This document shows positions 22,301 through 33,685 of a stretch of 64,000 bases of DNA, in pieces. The stretch is from Pelobates cultripes (Eukaryota > Chordata > Amphibia > Anura > Pelobatidae), in the NCBI GenBank assembly GCA_933207985.1, contig OW240917.1, forward strand, positions 123,713,189 to 123,777,188. The letters are read 5' to 3'. The notes under the pieces were generated by a model. It ran no database searches, had not been told where the DNA came from, and saw only the letters and a list, made by a program, of their open reading frames with translations. Each line of letters starts with the position of its first letter. Within the stretch, counting starts at the first letter, position 1. The position numbers and the translations under genes were made by a program.

Positions 22301-23862
22301 TGTGACAGAGTGCAAGGCATTGTTATGGTTGGAGTGTTTATTTCTACAAAAGTATTGGAATATGTAAATTAATAGCCCCAGAAAGGAGGTATGTTTGTTT
22401 TAGTCAGAGCAATTTTGCAATTTAATATGGAGTTTTGTTTGTTTTATTTATGTTTAAATTGCCAGACCTCTTAATAAAGAAAAAGACTGCATTTACAAAA
22501 AAATTTGATTTGTGTGGTGTTCCTATCATTAAGACTGTAAGATTGTATGGTCCCAGGTCACATATGCTGGAGAATGCAGGAACCACACTGACAGTCTGTA
22601 AAAGGAACCAATACCAACAAAATGGAGAATCTTCTTAAGGCTTTACTGCAGGCTGCAGCCACCCAGTAACAAGCTACTGCATCCCAGCAACAAGCTACAG
22701 CCATCCAGCAAGAAACTATTACAGTCCTACAACAACTGGTGTTTGCAAAAAAAGAGGAGCAGCAAAATGCCACTCGTGCCATGCAGCAGGAGATCCAGAA
22801 CCTACCTGAGAGGCTGGCCAGGTATACTGTGGAAGTGTAGTTCACATAGTTCTAAGTCTCTGAGAGTGAGTAATTATTTGCAAAAGATGGTGGACACAGA
22901 TGATGTGGAAGCTTACCTGATGGCTTTTGAAGGGACAGCTGAAATAGAAGGTTGACCTGAGTCTGAATGGGCAAGCCTCCTAGCTCCATTTCTGAGTGGA
23001 GAACCTCAAAAAGCATATTATGATTTGGAGCCTGCACAAGCTTGTGACTACAAGACGTTGAAAGAAAAAATCTTGGCCCGCTTGAATTATAGCCAAGACA
23101 AAGCTGTACGATTACAAATGTTTGACTTTAAACATCTTAATGTGACTGGCTCTAAACAAGGAAATGCTGATGGCCTTAATGAAAACATATCCTTATGACA
23201 ATGGTCGCTCACCCCACTAGGTTTGACCTGGGGGGGGAGGATGTGTGACAGAGTGCAAGGCATTATTATAGATTTCTCCAAAAGTATTGGAATATGTAAA
23301 TTAATAGCCCCAGGAAGAAGGTCTGTCTGTTTTAGTCAGAGCAATTTTGCAATTTAATATGAGTTCCTGGGGTGGAGCAGTTGGAGTGAAGCGAGCGTCA
23401 GTGGTCCATTTCACATTGCATACAGCACAGCAGATGAGCAATCCAATCGAGGAGTTCTGGATCACCCAGATAGTTGCTCAGCTGTTGGCAATAATTAGCA
23501 CAGGACTGCTAAAAAGTTTCCCTGTCAAGGATTCACAGCAAGAAGGACAAGCAGTGTGTGCGACTGCATTTCTCCCTACAAGAGTCTTTGTTTTCTGAAG
23601 GAGAAAGGAAACCTTTATTTGGAAAAAAAGGTCTGTGCTCAGATTTGTAATTTGTATGGTTGGAAGCTGGTAAGCCGCCCAACAGCAGTTAGAGGAAAAA
23701 CTGTGAGTTAGTGCTCAGAAAAGCAAGGCTTTTCTTTTTGTTTGTTTTATTTTTGTTTAAATTGCCATACCTCTTAATAAAGAAAAAGAAGGCATTTACA
23801 AGAAATTCGATTTGTGTGGTGTTCCTATCATTAAGACTGTGATTGTATGGTCCCAGGTCACA
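22301..23862 (+). mobile_element. Deletion-derivative LTR retrotransposon with SCAN-like gag
   Basis: Two direct LTRs (22301-22562 and 23244-23862) share TGTGACAGAGTGCAAGGCAT at the start and GTCCCAGGTCACA at the end. The 5' LTR lacks about 355 bp that the 3' LTR keeps. Between them are a gag remnant, a very short RNase H-end remnant and the G-rich polypurine run CTGGGGGGGGAGGATG before the 3' LTR. The whole element is about 1.56 kb. No clear target duplication was found (GGTAC left, ATATG right), although the L1 protein continues on both sides. Confidence 0.8.
22622..23215 (+). pseudogene. gag with SCAN-like domain joined to an RNase H tail
   Basis: The frame starts MENLLKALLQAAATQ at 22622, hits a stop, and continues with Gln-rich repeats (QQQATAIQQET) and a coiled-coil-like stretch EEQQNATRAMQQEIQNL. 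A second frame gives VDTDDVEAYLMAFEGTAE, then PESEWASLLAPFLSGEPQKA and LKEKILARLNYSQDKAVRL. This order (D-x-E-x-Y/F...W-A-x-x-L-x-P-x-L-x-G) is that of the SCAN-like capsid region in vertebrate Gypsy-type gag. Immediately after, KHLNVTGSKQGNADGL matches the end of a Gypsy RNase H/connection region, so protease and most of pol were deleted with gag and pol ends fused. Not functional. Confidence 0.7.
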
Positions 23863-24562
23863 ATATGTATAGCATGAAGCCGCAAGAGCTCAGCTACAAA
23901 CTGTTTGTCAACTGGTATAGAACACCAGCCCGCCTTCATTGCATGAATAGTGAACTTCCTGATACTTGCTGGAGATGTGAGACCAAAGTGGGGAAGGACC
24001 TACACATCTGGTGGATGTGTACAATAATTATACCTTACTGGCAACAAATACATTCTTAGATTACTGAAATCCTAATTCCCAACTTTCCTTTTCAGCCCTT
24101 ACAGATGCTGTTGCACCACACAAAACTCTCTCTCGCTCTACATACAAACGTTCTCTTACAAGACATTTACTGAATGCAGCCAAATCTCTTATTCCGCTCA
24201 AATGGCGCATGACAGAGACCCCACCCATTAAAAAGTGGATGGACAAAGTTGAAAAATTGTACAACATTGAGTCCCTCACGGCTTCTCTACATGGAACGAC
24301 CAAGAAGTGTACACAGACATGGGCTCCTTGGTGTGCCTGCATGGCGCGACATCTGACTAGCCCTTTCTAGAGGTCTTTTGTCTCAACATTTATGGAGACC
24401 TGTGACAAATCCGGGGAATCTGGCCAGCTCAAAAAAGTGGGTCACGTTTGACTTTCCTACCTTGTGTCGCTTGGGCTCTGGCTGTTTGCAATTTCACAAT
24501 TCTCGATACCTTGCTGTTAAACAAAACAATTGAAAAATGCAAAATAAAGATTGTCTAAAAAA
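23863..24562 (+). pseudogene. L1-type ORF2 C-terminus and 3' end
   Basis: The frame at 23847-24059 reads LSYKLFVNWYRTPARLHCMN then TCWRCETKVGKDLHIWWMC, the C-terminal Cys-rich motif of L1 ORF2. Short frames with stops continue to about 24530 (WVTFDFPTLC). The element ends with AAAATAAAGATTGTCTAAAAAAAT, a polyadenylation signal and short A-rich tail. It is the right-hand part of the L1 interrupted at 22301. Confidence 0.75.
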
Positions 24563-25260
24563 ATATTTGGTTTTACAAATTAGATATTGTTAAAATGTCA
24601 CAGGGAATTGTTAATCATTCCAGCATCCACCCTTCTCTTTCCTATTTAATCCCAGGTCTCCAATTAATCAATACTTAATTTTTGAGTCTCAATCAAACAT
24701 TTTGATCTTGTGCACACTTGTTCCTCGGCAGCCTCAGCTCTCCTGTTCCTCCTAAATAACATGTTTGCTAAGCTGTTAACCAATTCCTGGCTTCTGACCT
24801 GTTTCAGTACCAAAAGACTTTTTAAAGACCATTTGTACAGCTCTATATATGATTGTGCTGTCTTGCAAAAATGGCAATATAGCCTGGCCTCATGTCTACG
24901 CATTATCAAAATCTTTTGCAGTGCTTTTTTTTTTTTTTTTTTTGCAATTTTACGTTGGCAGTTTTTTTTCTGGATTAAAAACAAACAATAACACAGGAAA
25001 TAAGGGAACTAATCAATTTTACAATGATTGATTATAATCACTTCTGTTTTGCTATTTAGTATTAATGAAAAATGGGGAGCTAAAGGTATTTTAAGTTGAA
25101 AAATGGGATTTATCAAAAAATGAAAGGAAAAAAAATCTGTTGGCAATTGATCACTCACCTCTTCCATCCTGACACAAACAAAGCTTTCCCACACATCCAG
25201 CAGCAGTGACCCTTCTTAAGTGTTAAAAAACAGTGCCCTCTCAGCTTCTCCTGACATTTG
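24563..25260. other. No gene; T17 run
   Basis: Mixed to AT-rich sequence. A run of about 17 T at 24926-24943 makes hydrophobic frames that are artefacts. Nothing recognisable. Confidence 0.5.
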
Positions 25261-25600
25261 CAGAGAGAGAATTTATTTATTTATTACTGGTATTTATAAA
25301 GCGCCAAACATATTCTGCAGTGCTGTACAATTTGGAAAAAGGCAATACAATAAGAACAGACAGATACAACAAGTCGAGAGCCCCGCCCGTGAGCTTACAA
25401 TCTAAAGGTAAATTGTGGAGGTGAGACAAAAGGTAACAGACAAATTTGTACGAGATGGCATAGAGAGTTAATGGTATAACTGCAGCAGCTGATAGCATGT
25501 GAAGTTAATAAGGAGGTGATTGGCTTACATTTAACTAACAAAATTAAGAATGGATTAACCACAAAAGAGGATAGCAATGTAGCACCTAAAACACTTGGCT
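25261..25600 (-). repeat. LINE 3'-end-like repeat
   Basis: Begins (TTTA)n, then TTTATAAAGCGCCAAACATA and CTGCAGTGCTGTACAATTTG, then GTGAGCTTACAATCTAAAGG. The layout matches the 3' ends of the L2 copies at 4640 and 42936 (ATATAGCACC...CACAGCGCTTTACAATG). It may be the tail of the L2 element that resumes at 26400, or a separate family sharing the tail. Confidence 0.5.
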
Positions 25601-26399
25601 TAAACTATGTATTTCTTCAATAAATGAAACACGCTTCAGTCTTAATGATGGATATGATGAAAGGGGACCAAGAGAGCCAATTTGTTCTGTAAGATGAAAA
25701 GAGTGAGTGTAGGTCCTCACAGAAGAGGAGAAACTAATGGTAATACAATTCCAGATTCATCTCCTTATAAATTTCATAGTGACATTATGATGTCACATGG
25801 TCTTTGAAGATGGCATACCATCTCTTTAATTTAGTCATGGCATATACCTGTTTATGCTGCAATTAGCAGTATAATCATTATTACAAGCAACTCAATTGTG
25901 ATACATTCTTCTTACTTCACTTTCCCTCACAAATTCTTAAAAGGACACTCCAGACCACTGAAGCAATTTAATTTGCTGAAGTGCTTTATTTGTCAAAAGC
26001 ATGTCCTCCTTTTTTCATTTTACAAAAAGTACAGATTCCAGTAGAAATTTGCACTTTTATAAGTTAACCTTGTTACCTTGTCCTGGATGTCAATCAGACA
26101 GACGGTTTGTTACTTCCAGAAGTTTAGCTCTGTGGAGCTAAAATAAAGAGCACCTACCTTGCAAATACTTCTCATAAAGCTGACAATTGATGTGATAGGA
26201 CGGCTGTTAGAACGGAAAGGACCTACAAAGGCTTCAGACAGTTGCTTTTGCAAACTGTTTTTAGATATGCCCATCAAAATTTTTTTTTATTAAATACATG
26301 CATGTTTTTTTATTTACTAAACAGTAATTTTTTAACCCAATTACCTTTTCCACCCTTAAAAGAAAACATACAATCTAGTTGGATAGGAGATGTGAGAAA
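25601..26399. other. No gene; one T2/Kolobok-type MITE end at 25937
   Basis: At 25937 TTAAAAGGACACTCCAGACC fits the TTAA target plus AGG terminal pattern of T2-type elements known from frogs. No matching right end was found. Otherwise no coding or repeat signal. Confidence 0.4.
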
Positions 26400-28835
26400 C
26401 AGGTGGCTGGGACTGCAATGGTGAGAATGGTGTTAACACAAAGTAGGACGAGGGGGTTTATTGGTTAAGTGAAATGCAATAGTTACTGCATTGAGTAACT
26501 ATTAGGCTGTTGGAGGACAGGAGGTGGGTTAAGCAGTTGTAAACTAGCTTTTCCAAGAGTTTAGCTATAAGTGATAAGATAATATGAGGCAGTAGTTTGG
26601 GGAATAATTAGGGTCATGGAAGTGTTTCTTAAATATGGGAGTGAATTTTTGTATGTTTGAGAGAGGATGGGAACGAACTGGCAGAAAGGGAAGATGTGAG
26701 TAAGAGCAGGAGTGAGGGTTCAATACAGAGAAGGTACTAGATGTGAAGGGATAGGGTTAAGAATGCAGGTAGTGAGGCCTGAAGAAGTAAACAACAAAAT
26801 ACATGCTCGGTGGCTGGGAGGAAGAAACAGTCAGTGGAGGTGACCGGAGGTGGAGGCCAAACATTGCAAGGTTGTGTTGGGTTGTTGCTTCGGACAGTAT
26901 GTGCTTTTATTAAGATGTAATCTGAAGTCTTGATAGCTTAAGTCAGGTAAGGATGGTGGTGCAGGTGAGCTGAAAGTAGGGACAGGTAAGAGTAGATATG
27001 AGAGAGGAGAAGTATGATTGCTTGGCTTAGTGAAGGACTAAATTGTATGAATAGACAATAAATAAGATTAGCTTCAAAGCAAGATTTCCTTGACACACAC
27101 GTAGCAGTAAGTGCATTTGTATATAGTGCCAGGGCTGTAACTGACTTTCTTGTTTTGTTTTTGCAGTTGTTTAGTGCAGAGGAAAGTACGTTGTTGTTGT
27201 AAGCTGTCACAAGATCAGGGCATGTCATAGTGGAGGGGAAGATGTTTAAATAGTTTGATGAATTTAAGAGTATCTACACCTTATAGATTTCTATTGTTGC
27301 AGTGGAGAGATGAGGAGAAGTTTGTTTAGCCCATATATTGAGATTATATGTGTGGCGAAACCGATCTCACCACTGGGCATTGGAGAAGACTGATTGCCAG
27401 CCTCCTGCCATGTGACTATGGCCCCTGGGATGTATTGCCCTTTAAGACATGATTTGGGCATAATGGATTTGTGTTGTGCTGCTGCTGGCCCTTTAAGAAC
27501 CATCTGGGGACATACTGTGGAGTTACTGGGTGGCCACCATTTCCTGTATCACAGGCACATGGTGAGAACAATGGATGAAGCACATGGTGAGAACAATGGA
27601 TGGAGGCCATTTTAACTCACAGACACTGTTTGGACTTTTCAACACAGTGCCATCTCGCCAGTATTTGGTGCACAGAGACATCGTGCAGTGGTTTAGGACT
27701 ATACAGCAGGGGACACATTATACAGTGATTGCTTTTCATTTAGCCTGTATATGTTCTGCAGAATCTGCATTAAACTGTATCTTCCAAAGTACTGAACGGA
27801 TCTGGGTGAATTTTGGATATGTGGTTCACCCAGATCCCCCGGTTCCAAGGATATACTATTGGGGTTATTGCATGTTTTGGGGTCCCTGTGATGTGTTTTA
27901 TGAAACTGTATTTCTCTGTCTGTGATAATTAGATTACCCATTGTGTTCAGTAATCATATCACAGGCAGAGGGGAGGATTTTGTGTGGGAGTGTGCTATTA
28001 GTTCTGTAAAACCCTGTGGGCAGTACTAAGTTTGTGGATTGGGAATAAAAGAGGCTGTATGTGCCAGTCCAGTGAGTTCCTGCTTAACCCTCAAAGTGAA
28101 GTGTCGTCTCATTATTGGGGGAGGATTTATTGTATGCTGTTCCAGTTTGACTGCTAGGAGTGTAAACCTATTCGCATGGTTTTTCCTATTCGGCTGTATA
28201 CAACATTCATATGCTTGAGAGCATTCATATGCTCCTATGGTTCGGTGATTTTGGTGTCTGCAGTGCTTGGAGTCCTCAGGAAGTGCTAGGAGCATCCTTT
28301 AACGGAGGTACCCAGTCGGGGTGCCAGATGATCCGTTACAATATGAAAAAAGGTGGTGGTTTTAAATGGGAAAAGGATTCTAGTTGAGGTAAGATATTGA
28401 GCAGAGGTATGAAAATACAAGGTCAATAGAGTGTCCATCATTCTGAGTAGGGAATAGGATTGATTTGAGAAAGGCTGAAGGAGAATGTGAATGAAAGGAC
28501 TTTAGAGGGAGCAGGTGCAATAGGGTTGTAAAAGTCTTAGGGATGGCCCTTTTGGAGAGAAAAAGGGAGGTAGCCAGATGGTGAAATTATTAAAACAGTG
28601 GATGTTGGTCCAGGAGGGACATAGTTAGTGAGGGAGGAGAAAAGGTAAAATCAGTAAACTTCAAAAGAGGAGAAAAGGAGTTAGATGGGAGTAGTTGCAT
28701 GTACTGATATGTGCAAGAAAGGGGAGAGCAAAATACCAACACCACCAGCATGTTTATGATCTGGCATAGGGATGTAGGTGACCACCATGTGTGAAAGCAG
28801 CAATTAATGCAGAGTTAGAAGAAGATAGAAATTTG
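26400..28835 (-). mobile_element. L2-clade LINE, endonuclease to RT, with solo LTR inside
   Basis: On the minus strand the endonuclease part reads HKHAGGVGILLSP (about 28730), then near 28450 NDGHSIDLVFSYLCSIS. Past the solo LTR it continues with PIFKKHFHDPNYSPNY (about 26640) and IAKLLEKLVYNCLTHLLSSN (about 26560), the start of the L2 reverse transcriptase. Many frameshifts and stops are present. The order and orientation are consistent across the solo LTR at 27351-28340, so this was one copy before that insertion. Confidence 0.65.
27351..28340 (+). repeat. Solo LTR with 5-bp target duplication ATATG
   Basis: Starts TGTGGCGAAACCGATCTC and ends GATCCGTTACA. ATATG at 27346-27350 is repeated exactly at 28341-28345. 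AATAAAAGAGG near 28045 is a plausible polyadenylation signal. No internal retroviral sequence remains, so it is a solo LTR left by recombination. A related, inverted solo LTR lies at 61958-63021 and a degenerate piece at 8330. Confidence 0.9.
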
Positions 28836-29021
28836 TTACAGACATAACAAGCATTCCAAAGAGCACAACAAAATGAATAAATGTGTCTCTTGTTTAAAGG
28901 CTATTTCAGCGCATAGGTCATTGAGCTCCCTCAGCAACATTCTACAATTGGTATGACTCTTTAAGCCTTTCACATTTAGTAGACTATAATAAGAGACACA
29001 AGGAAAAGGGGGAAAGTCCAT
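28836..29021 (-). pseudogene. L1-type ORF2 N-terminal fragment
   Basis: The 61-codon frame reads LNVKGLKSHTNCRMLLRELN then AEIAFKQETHL, the first two blocks of the L1 endonuclease; QETH contains the catalytic glutamate. It ends at a stop shortly after. It is adjacent to, but of a different clade from, the L2 copy on the same strand. Confidence 0.7.
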
Positions 29022-29029
29022 ATGGCACC

Positions 29030-29800
29030 GAAGAGAATAGCTATAGTAAGCAAAAGCACATGGGATAGATGGAAAAAGTCGGATGGTTGGCCAGCCCCTG
29101 TTTCATTTCAATTCATTATGGGCACAGGTCAACAACATAGACAGAAAAAGAATAACCACACACAAGTAAACTTACAATTTGTCCAAAGAAAGCCTGGATT
29201 GACACATCACCATGCCAATTAGGCAATAATGCCCACCCACACCTTATGCAACTCTGGTCCAGGTGGAAAGGGAAGATACCAGGACCCTGACACACACTAT
29301 ATTATTAAAAAAAAACTATATCTTCCTATGGGACTTCCAGAAACAGACAGACAAGTAAGACAAGCAAGTACTTGCCAAACAACTTGGCATTGTGGTGGAC
29401 TGAAAGAAATGTTGTGGAAAGTGAAGGCAGTAGTAGTCCCAGTTGTGAAAGGAGCACATGGGGCAGTGAGTCCCAAGTTGAGGGAGTGGAGTCAATAGAT
29501 TCCATGTGGGACATGGAAGATCACTGGAGATCACTGTCCAGAAGAGTGCAGTTCTAGGAACAGCTAAGAAATCTCAGACTCCCAGGCCTCTGGTAGAGGA
29601 CCCAAGAATGAGGAATAAGTGCCTCGTACCCAGACACACACACTGACAATTTGCCTGAGAGGAAGTGAGAGAAGGTGCTGGCAGACTCCAGTCACCATAA
29701 CTACTTCATAGACATAACAGTGGTCCTTTAAAAGAGTAATATTTCATCTATATATTATGAAAGTTAGATATCATGAAAGTCAGAAAGATAAAATATATTT
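29030..29800. other. Unassigned sequence with overlapping short frames
   Basis: Frames at 29022-29222, 29229-29498 (plus) and 29534-29316 (minus) are open but short and show no motif I recognise. The region directly precedes the A-module block. It could be an L1 ORF1 or leader remnant on the minus strand; I cannot support this. Confidence 0.35.
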
Positions 29801-29911
29801 GTGTACGGGGTAATTAGAGGACGTACAATTAAAAGTATGTAGTTCGATAAGGACCAAAGTCGGTTGAGGTGTGCCGAAACCGACGAGAGGTCAGGCCTGC
29901 AAAAGAGGGCC
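29801..29911. repeat. A module, copy 1
   Basis: 111-bp unit starting TGTGTACGGGGTAATTAGAG and ending CTGCAAAAGAGGGC. It contains GTCGGTT...AACCGAC, a short inverted repeat. Copies 2 and 3 are at 31694-31804 and 32827-32937. Confidence 0.85.
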
Positions 29912-30309
29912 CACCTGGTATATAATTGAAAATAACAAAGGGTGAGGTGAGAGGGGAACTTCCAGACGGCAACGATAGGTAAGCTGGGGTTACTGGCAGG
30001 GCCGGACTGGGGAAAAAATTTGGCCCGGGCATTTTTAATTACAGCGGCCCACTGAAAAGGGGGCGGGGCCAGATAGGGTGTGTTTTGTCATCCCCAATGA
30101 CAAGCACGCCCCATCTCAAAGTGAGCATGTTGGTTCAATGCTCTTCCAGGGCATGAGAAAAGGGCCCTGTATTTGATCTGCACAGCGCAAGCAAATTTAA
30201 TAACATGCTTGCATTGTGTTTGCTTGAAACTTGTCTCAGGGGTTTCCATAAATGGAATACTCACTGTATTTTAATACTCACTTTGCTTAAAGGGTATCTA
30301 GTGTGTTCA

Positions 30310-30985
30310 TAGGGGATCCTGAGTGTGTATGTCAGAAATGTAGTGTGTGTGTAAGTGGTGCAGCGTCTGTGTGTTGGGGATCTAGTGTGTGTTTGAAGGA
30401 CTCAGGAGTGCGTATAGGTGCAGTGTGTTTGGGGGGGTGCTGTGTGTGTGAGGGGTGTAGTGTGCATTTGTGAGGAGTATAGTGTGTGTGTGTGAGGGCG
30501 CTGAGCGAGGGCGCTGTGTGTTAGGGCGCTGTGTGTTAGGGCGCTGAGCGAGGGCGCTGTGTGTTAGGGCACTGAGCGAGGGCGCTGTGTGTTAGGGCGC
30601 TGTGTGTTAGGGTGCTGAGTGAGGGCGCTGTGTGTTAGGGCGCTGTGCGGGTGTTGGGGTGCTGTGCGGGTGTTGGGGTGCTAGTGTTAGGGCGCTGGTG
30701 TTAGGGCGCTGTGTGTTAGGGTGCTGAGTGAGGGCGCTGTGTGTTAGGGTGCTGAGTGAGGGCGCTGTGTGTTAGGGCGCTGTGCGGGTGTTGGGGTGCT
30801 GTGTGGGTGTTGGGGTGCTAGTGTTAGGGCGCTGGTGTTAGGGCGCTGGTGTTAGGGTGCTGTGTCAATGTTAGGGTGCTGTGTGTGTGTTGGGGTGCTG
30901 TGTCAATGTTAGGGTGCTGGTGTTAGGGTGCTGTGTGTGTGTGTGTTGGGGTGCTGTGTCAATGGTAGGGTGCTGGGTGAGGGTG
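30310..30985 (+). repeat. G-rich minisatellite containing TTAGGG
   Basis: Variable units of 13-27 bp built from GTGTGTTAGGGCGCTG, GAGCGAGGGCGCTG and GTGTTGGGGTGCT. TTAGGG occurs many times but with 8 or more bases between occurrences. One strand is strongly G-rich. It lies wholly inside the hAT element. Confidence 0.85.
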
Positions 30986-31049
30986 ATGTGTGTGTTTGCA
31001 AGGATTTTGTATTGGGGGGAGGCAGGTAAATGGCACTATTAATATTTTA

Positions 31050-31165
31050 CTAAAAAATAATAATGATAAATACATAAATAATAAATACATAATAATAATA
31101 ATAAATACATAATAATAAATAATAAATACAGAATAATAAATAATAATAATAAATACATTATATTT
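31050..31165. repeat. (ATAA/ATAAT)n simple repeat
   Basis: Imperfect AATAATAAATACATAATAAT tract inside the hAT element, followed by C10 at 31171-31180. Confidence 0.9.
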
Positions 31166-31693
31166 CACCCCCCCCCCCTCCATTCTTACCTGTAGTCTGG
31201 AAGGGGGGGGAGGGAGGTCGTGCTGCCTCCATCCATCCCTGGTGGTCCTTGTGGTAAGTGAACTCTAGCCCTTTGGGGCTAGAGTTCACTCTCGCGAGAC
31301 CCGGCCGGTTGCCATAGCAATGGTCCAGATCTCGCGAGAGAAACCCAGCGGAGCTGCAAGTTAGAGCTCCGCCGGGTCCTCTCTCCTGGCGGCTGTCTCC
31401 CTCCCACTCTCCCCGCCGGCGGCCGCGTTTAAGAGCATGTGGGCCGGTGAGGGAGATCTTTGATCTCCCCACCGGCCCTCCATGGAATACAGCGGGGCCG
31501 GCACTCGCATATTGCCGGCCCTGCATAGACCGGCAGGGGAGATCCTGGGAGCTCCCCTGCCGGCCTCGGCCCATGGCCACCGCGGCCCACCGGGCATTTG
31601 CCCGATGTGCCCGATGGCCAGTCCGGGCCTGGTTACTGGGGATTTAAATAGGAAAATAACCCCTCCCACAAATTCAGGCATACGCCTTCCACT

Positions 31694-31804
31694 TGTGTAT
31701 GGGGTAATTAGAGGATGTACAATTAAAAGTATGTAGTTCGATAAAGACCAAAGTCGGTTGAGGAGTGCCGAAACCGACGAGAGGTCAGGCCTGCAAAAGA
31801 GGGC
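31694..31804. repeat. A module, copy 2
   Basis: Matches copy 1 with a few substitutions (TGTGTATGGGGTAATTAGAG). Directly follows the B module. Confidence 0.85.
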
Positions 31805-32826
31805 AAAAATAGAAGACAAGATTAATTCACAAATTAGTAATCATTTAGTCACATTATCGACAAGACAGTCTGATTTCTATCCTTGGTTAGGAATGTTCCC
31901 ATTGTAAACCAACTTACCATATTTCTACTTATGTGTGTCGTAACACGCCCATTAGAGGCTGCTGTTGTATTGACATGGAATGAGTCGCCCGAGTAGGAGG
32001 AAGGATTAAGGCCTGGCTGGAGTAATTTAAAGTAACAAATATCACAGTTATTAAAGATAGTTAGGTTTAGTTAAGGACCTGGCTAACCTGGTCTTTGATT
32101 CCGAGTACAAATTTTGAACCGGGCACAATTTAAAACGCCTAACTGATATGTTTTGGTATGAGGAGTAGATAATGTAACGATTGTTGATTCCTATATTCTT
32201 TACGCATAGGTGAAGGCCGAATGTTTCCGACAGCAAGATTCTTTCTTTTGCCCTCAAGAAATCGTAGAACGCTAAGTGAGCTTCTGACTTAAATTAGTAG
32301 GGTTATTACAGGGAGGCTTAATGGTTAATTCGAAAACTCCCCCTAATATTTACTGTTAATAGGGAGTGAATTGAATGATTTGTGGAGTTTTAATCTCGGG
32401 CACTAGTAGGCACCTTTACTGAATAATAAAAGAAAATGTGAGCTGTTGGGTATATGGTCTACATGTAATGTTAAATTCCTGTAGGTATAGTTTTAATTGT
32501 ATTGTAGGCTGGTTTAAAAGAGATGTGGCAAAAATTGTGCAAGCAGCCATTTATAACGCGTTTAAGAGCATGTGGGCCGGTGAGGGAGATCTTTGATCTC
32601 CCCACCGGCCCTCCATGGAATACAGCGGGGCCGGCACTCGCATATTGCCGGCCCTGCATAGACCGGCAGGGGAGATCCTGGGAGCTCCCCTGCCGGCCTC
32701 GGCCCATGGCCACCGCGGCCCACCGGGCATTTTCCCGATGTGCCCGATGGCCAGTCCGGGCCTGGTTACTGGGGATTTAAATAGGAAAATAACCCCTCCC
32801 ACAAATTCAGGCATACGCCTTCCACT

Positions 32827-32937
32827 TGTGTATGGGGTAATTAGAGGATGTACAATTAAAAGTATGTAGTTCGATAAAGACCAAAGTCGGTTGAGGAGTG
32901 CCGAAACCGACGAGAGGTCAGGCCTGCAAAAGAGGGC
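32827..32937. repeat. A module, copy 3 (in the duplicated unit)
   Basis: Identical in the parts compared to copy 2, as expected from the tandem duplication. Confidence 0.85.
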
Positions 32938-33685
32938 AAAAATAGAAGACAAGATTAATTCACAAATTAGTAATCATTTAGTCACATTATCGACAAGACA
33001 GTCTGATTTCTATCCTTGGTTAGGAATGTTCCCATTGTAAACCAACTTACCATATTTCTACTTATGTGTGTCGTAACACGCCCATTAGAGGCTGCTGTTG
33101 TATTGACATGGAATGAGTCGCCCGAGTAGGAGGAAGGATTAAGGCCTGGCTGGAGTAATTTAAAGTAACAAATATCACAGTTATTAAAGATAGTTAGGTT
33201 TAGTTAAGGACCTGGCTAACCTGGTCTTTGATTCCGAGTACAAATTTTGAACCGGGCACAATTTAAAACGCCTAACTGATATGTTTTGGTATGAGGAGTA
33301 GATAATGTAACGATTGTTGATTCCTATATTCTTTACGCATAGGTGAAGGCTGAATGTTTCCGACAGCAAGATTCTTTCTTTTGCCCTCAAGAAATCGTAG
33401 AACGCTAAGTGAGCTTCTGACTTAAATTAGTAGGGTTATTACAGGGAGGCTTAATGGTTAATTCGAAAACTCCCCCTAATATTTACTGTTAATAGGGAGT
33501 GAATTGAATGATTTGTGGAGTTTTAATCTCGGGCACTAGTAGGCACCTTTACTGAATAATAAAAGAAAAGTTTTTGGGTATATGGTCTACATGTAATGTT
33601 AAATTCCTGTAGGTATAGTTTTAATTGTATTGTAGGCTGGTTTAAAAGAGATGTGGCAAAAATTGTGCAAGCAGCCATTTATAAC

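Larger units (their letters stand above)
29997..31631. mobile_element. hAT-type non-autonomous element
   Basis: Ends CAGGGCCGGACTGG and CCAGTCCGGGCCTG are inverted repeats, and GTTACTGG at 29989-29996 is repeated exactly at 31632-31639, an 8-bp target duplication as for hAT. At 1635 bp it has no transposase. It contains a G-rich minisatellite (30310-30985), an (ATAAT)n tract (31050-31165) and a CpG-rich right part with the inverted pair GAACTCTAGCCC/GGGCTAGAGTTC (31260-31290). Confidence 0.9.
29912..31693. repeat. B module, copy 1, split by a hAT element
   Basis: 29912-29996 plus 31632-31693 form one unit containing GATAGGTAAGCTGGGGTTAC and, after the insertion, GATTTAAATAGGAAAATAAC and CATACGCCTTCCACTT. 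A second B copy lies at 37202-37297. On the minus strand CTATTTAAATC looks like a TATA-type promoter element. Confidence 0.8.
31424..33685. repeat. 1.13-kb direct tandem duplication
   Basis: 31424-32556 and 32557-33685 are adjacent, near-identical copies. Both start CGCGTTTAAGAGCATGTG and end GCAGCCATTTATAAC. Differences seen: ATTTGCCCG versus ATTTTCCCG, GGCCGAATG versus GGCTGAATG, and AAAATGTGAGCTGTTGGG versus AAAAGTTTTTGGG (5 bp shorter). The unit includes the last 208 bp of the hAT, the B tail and the A module, so the duplication is younger than the hAT insertion. Confidence 0.92.

Noticed and set aside
22296..23867. Target duplication for the short LTR element
   Set aside because: GGTAC on the left and ATATG on the right do not match; the insertion is supported instead by L1 protein continuity.
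30310..30985. Interstitial telomeric repeat
   Set aside because: TTAGGG is never in tandem; it is one word within a longer variable unit inside a hAT element.
31158..31819. GC-rich frames of 140-152 codons (and copies near 32.5-32.9 kb)
   Set aside because: They lie over the hAT right end and A module, and repeat in the tandem copy; composition and lack of motifs argue against coding.
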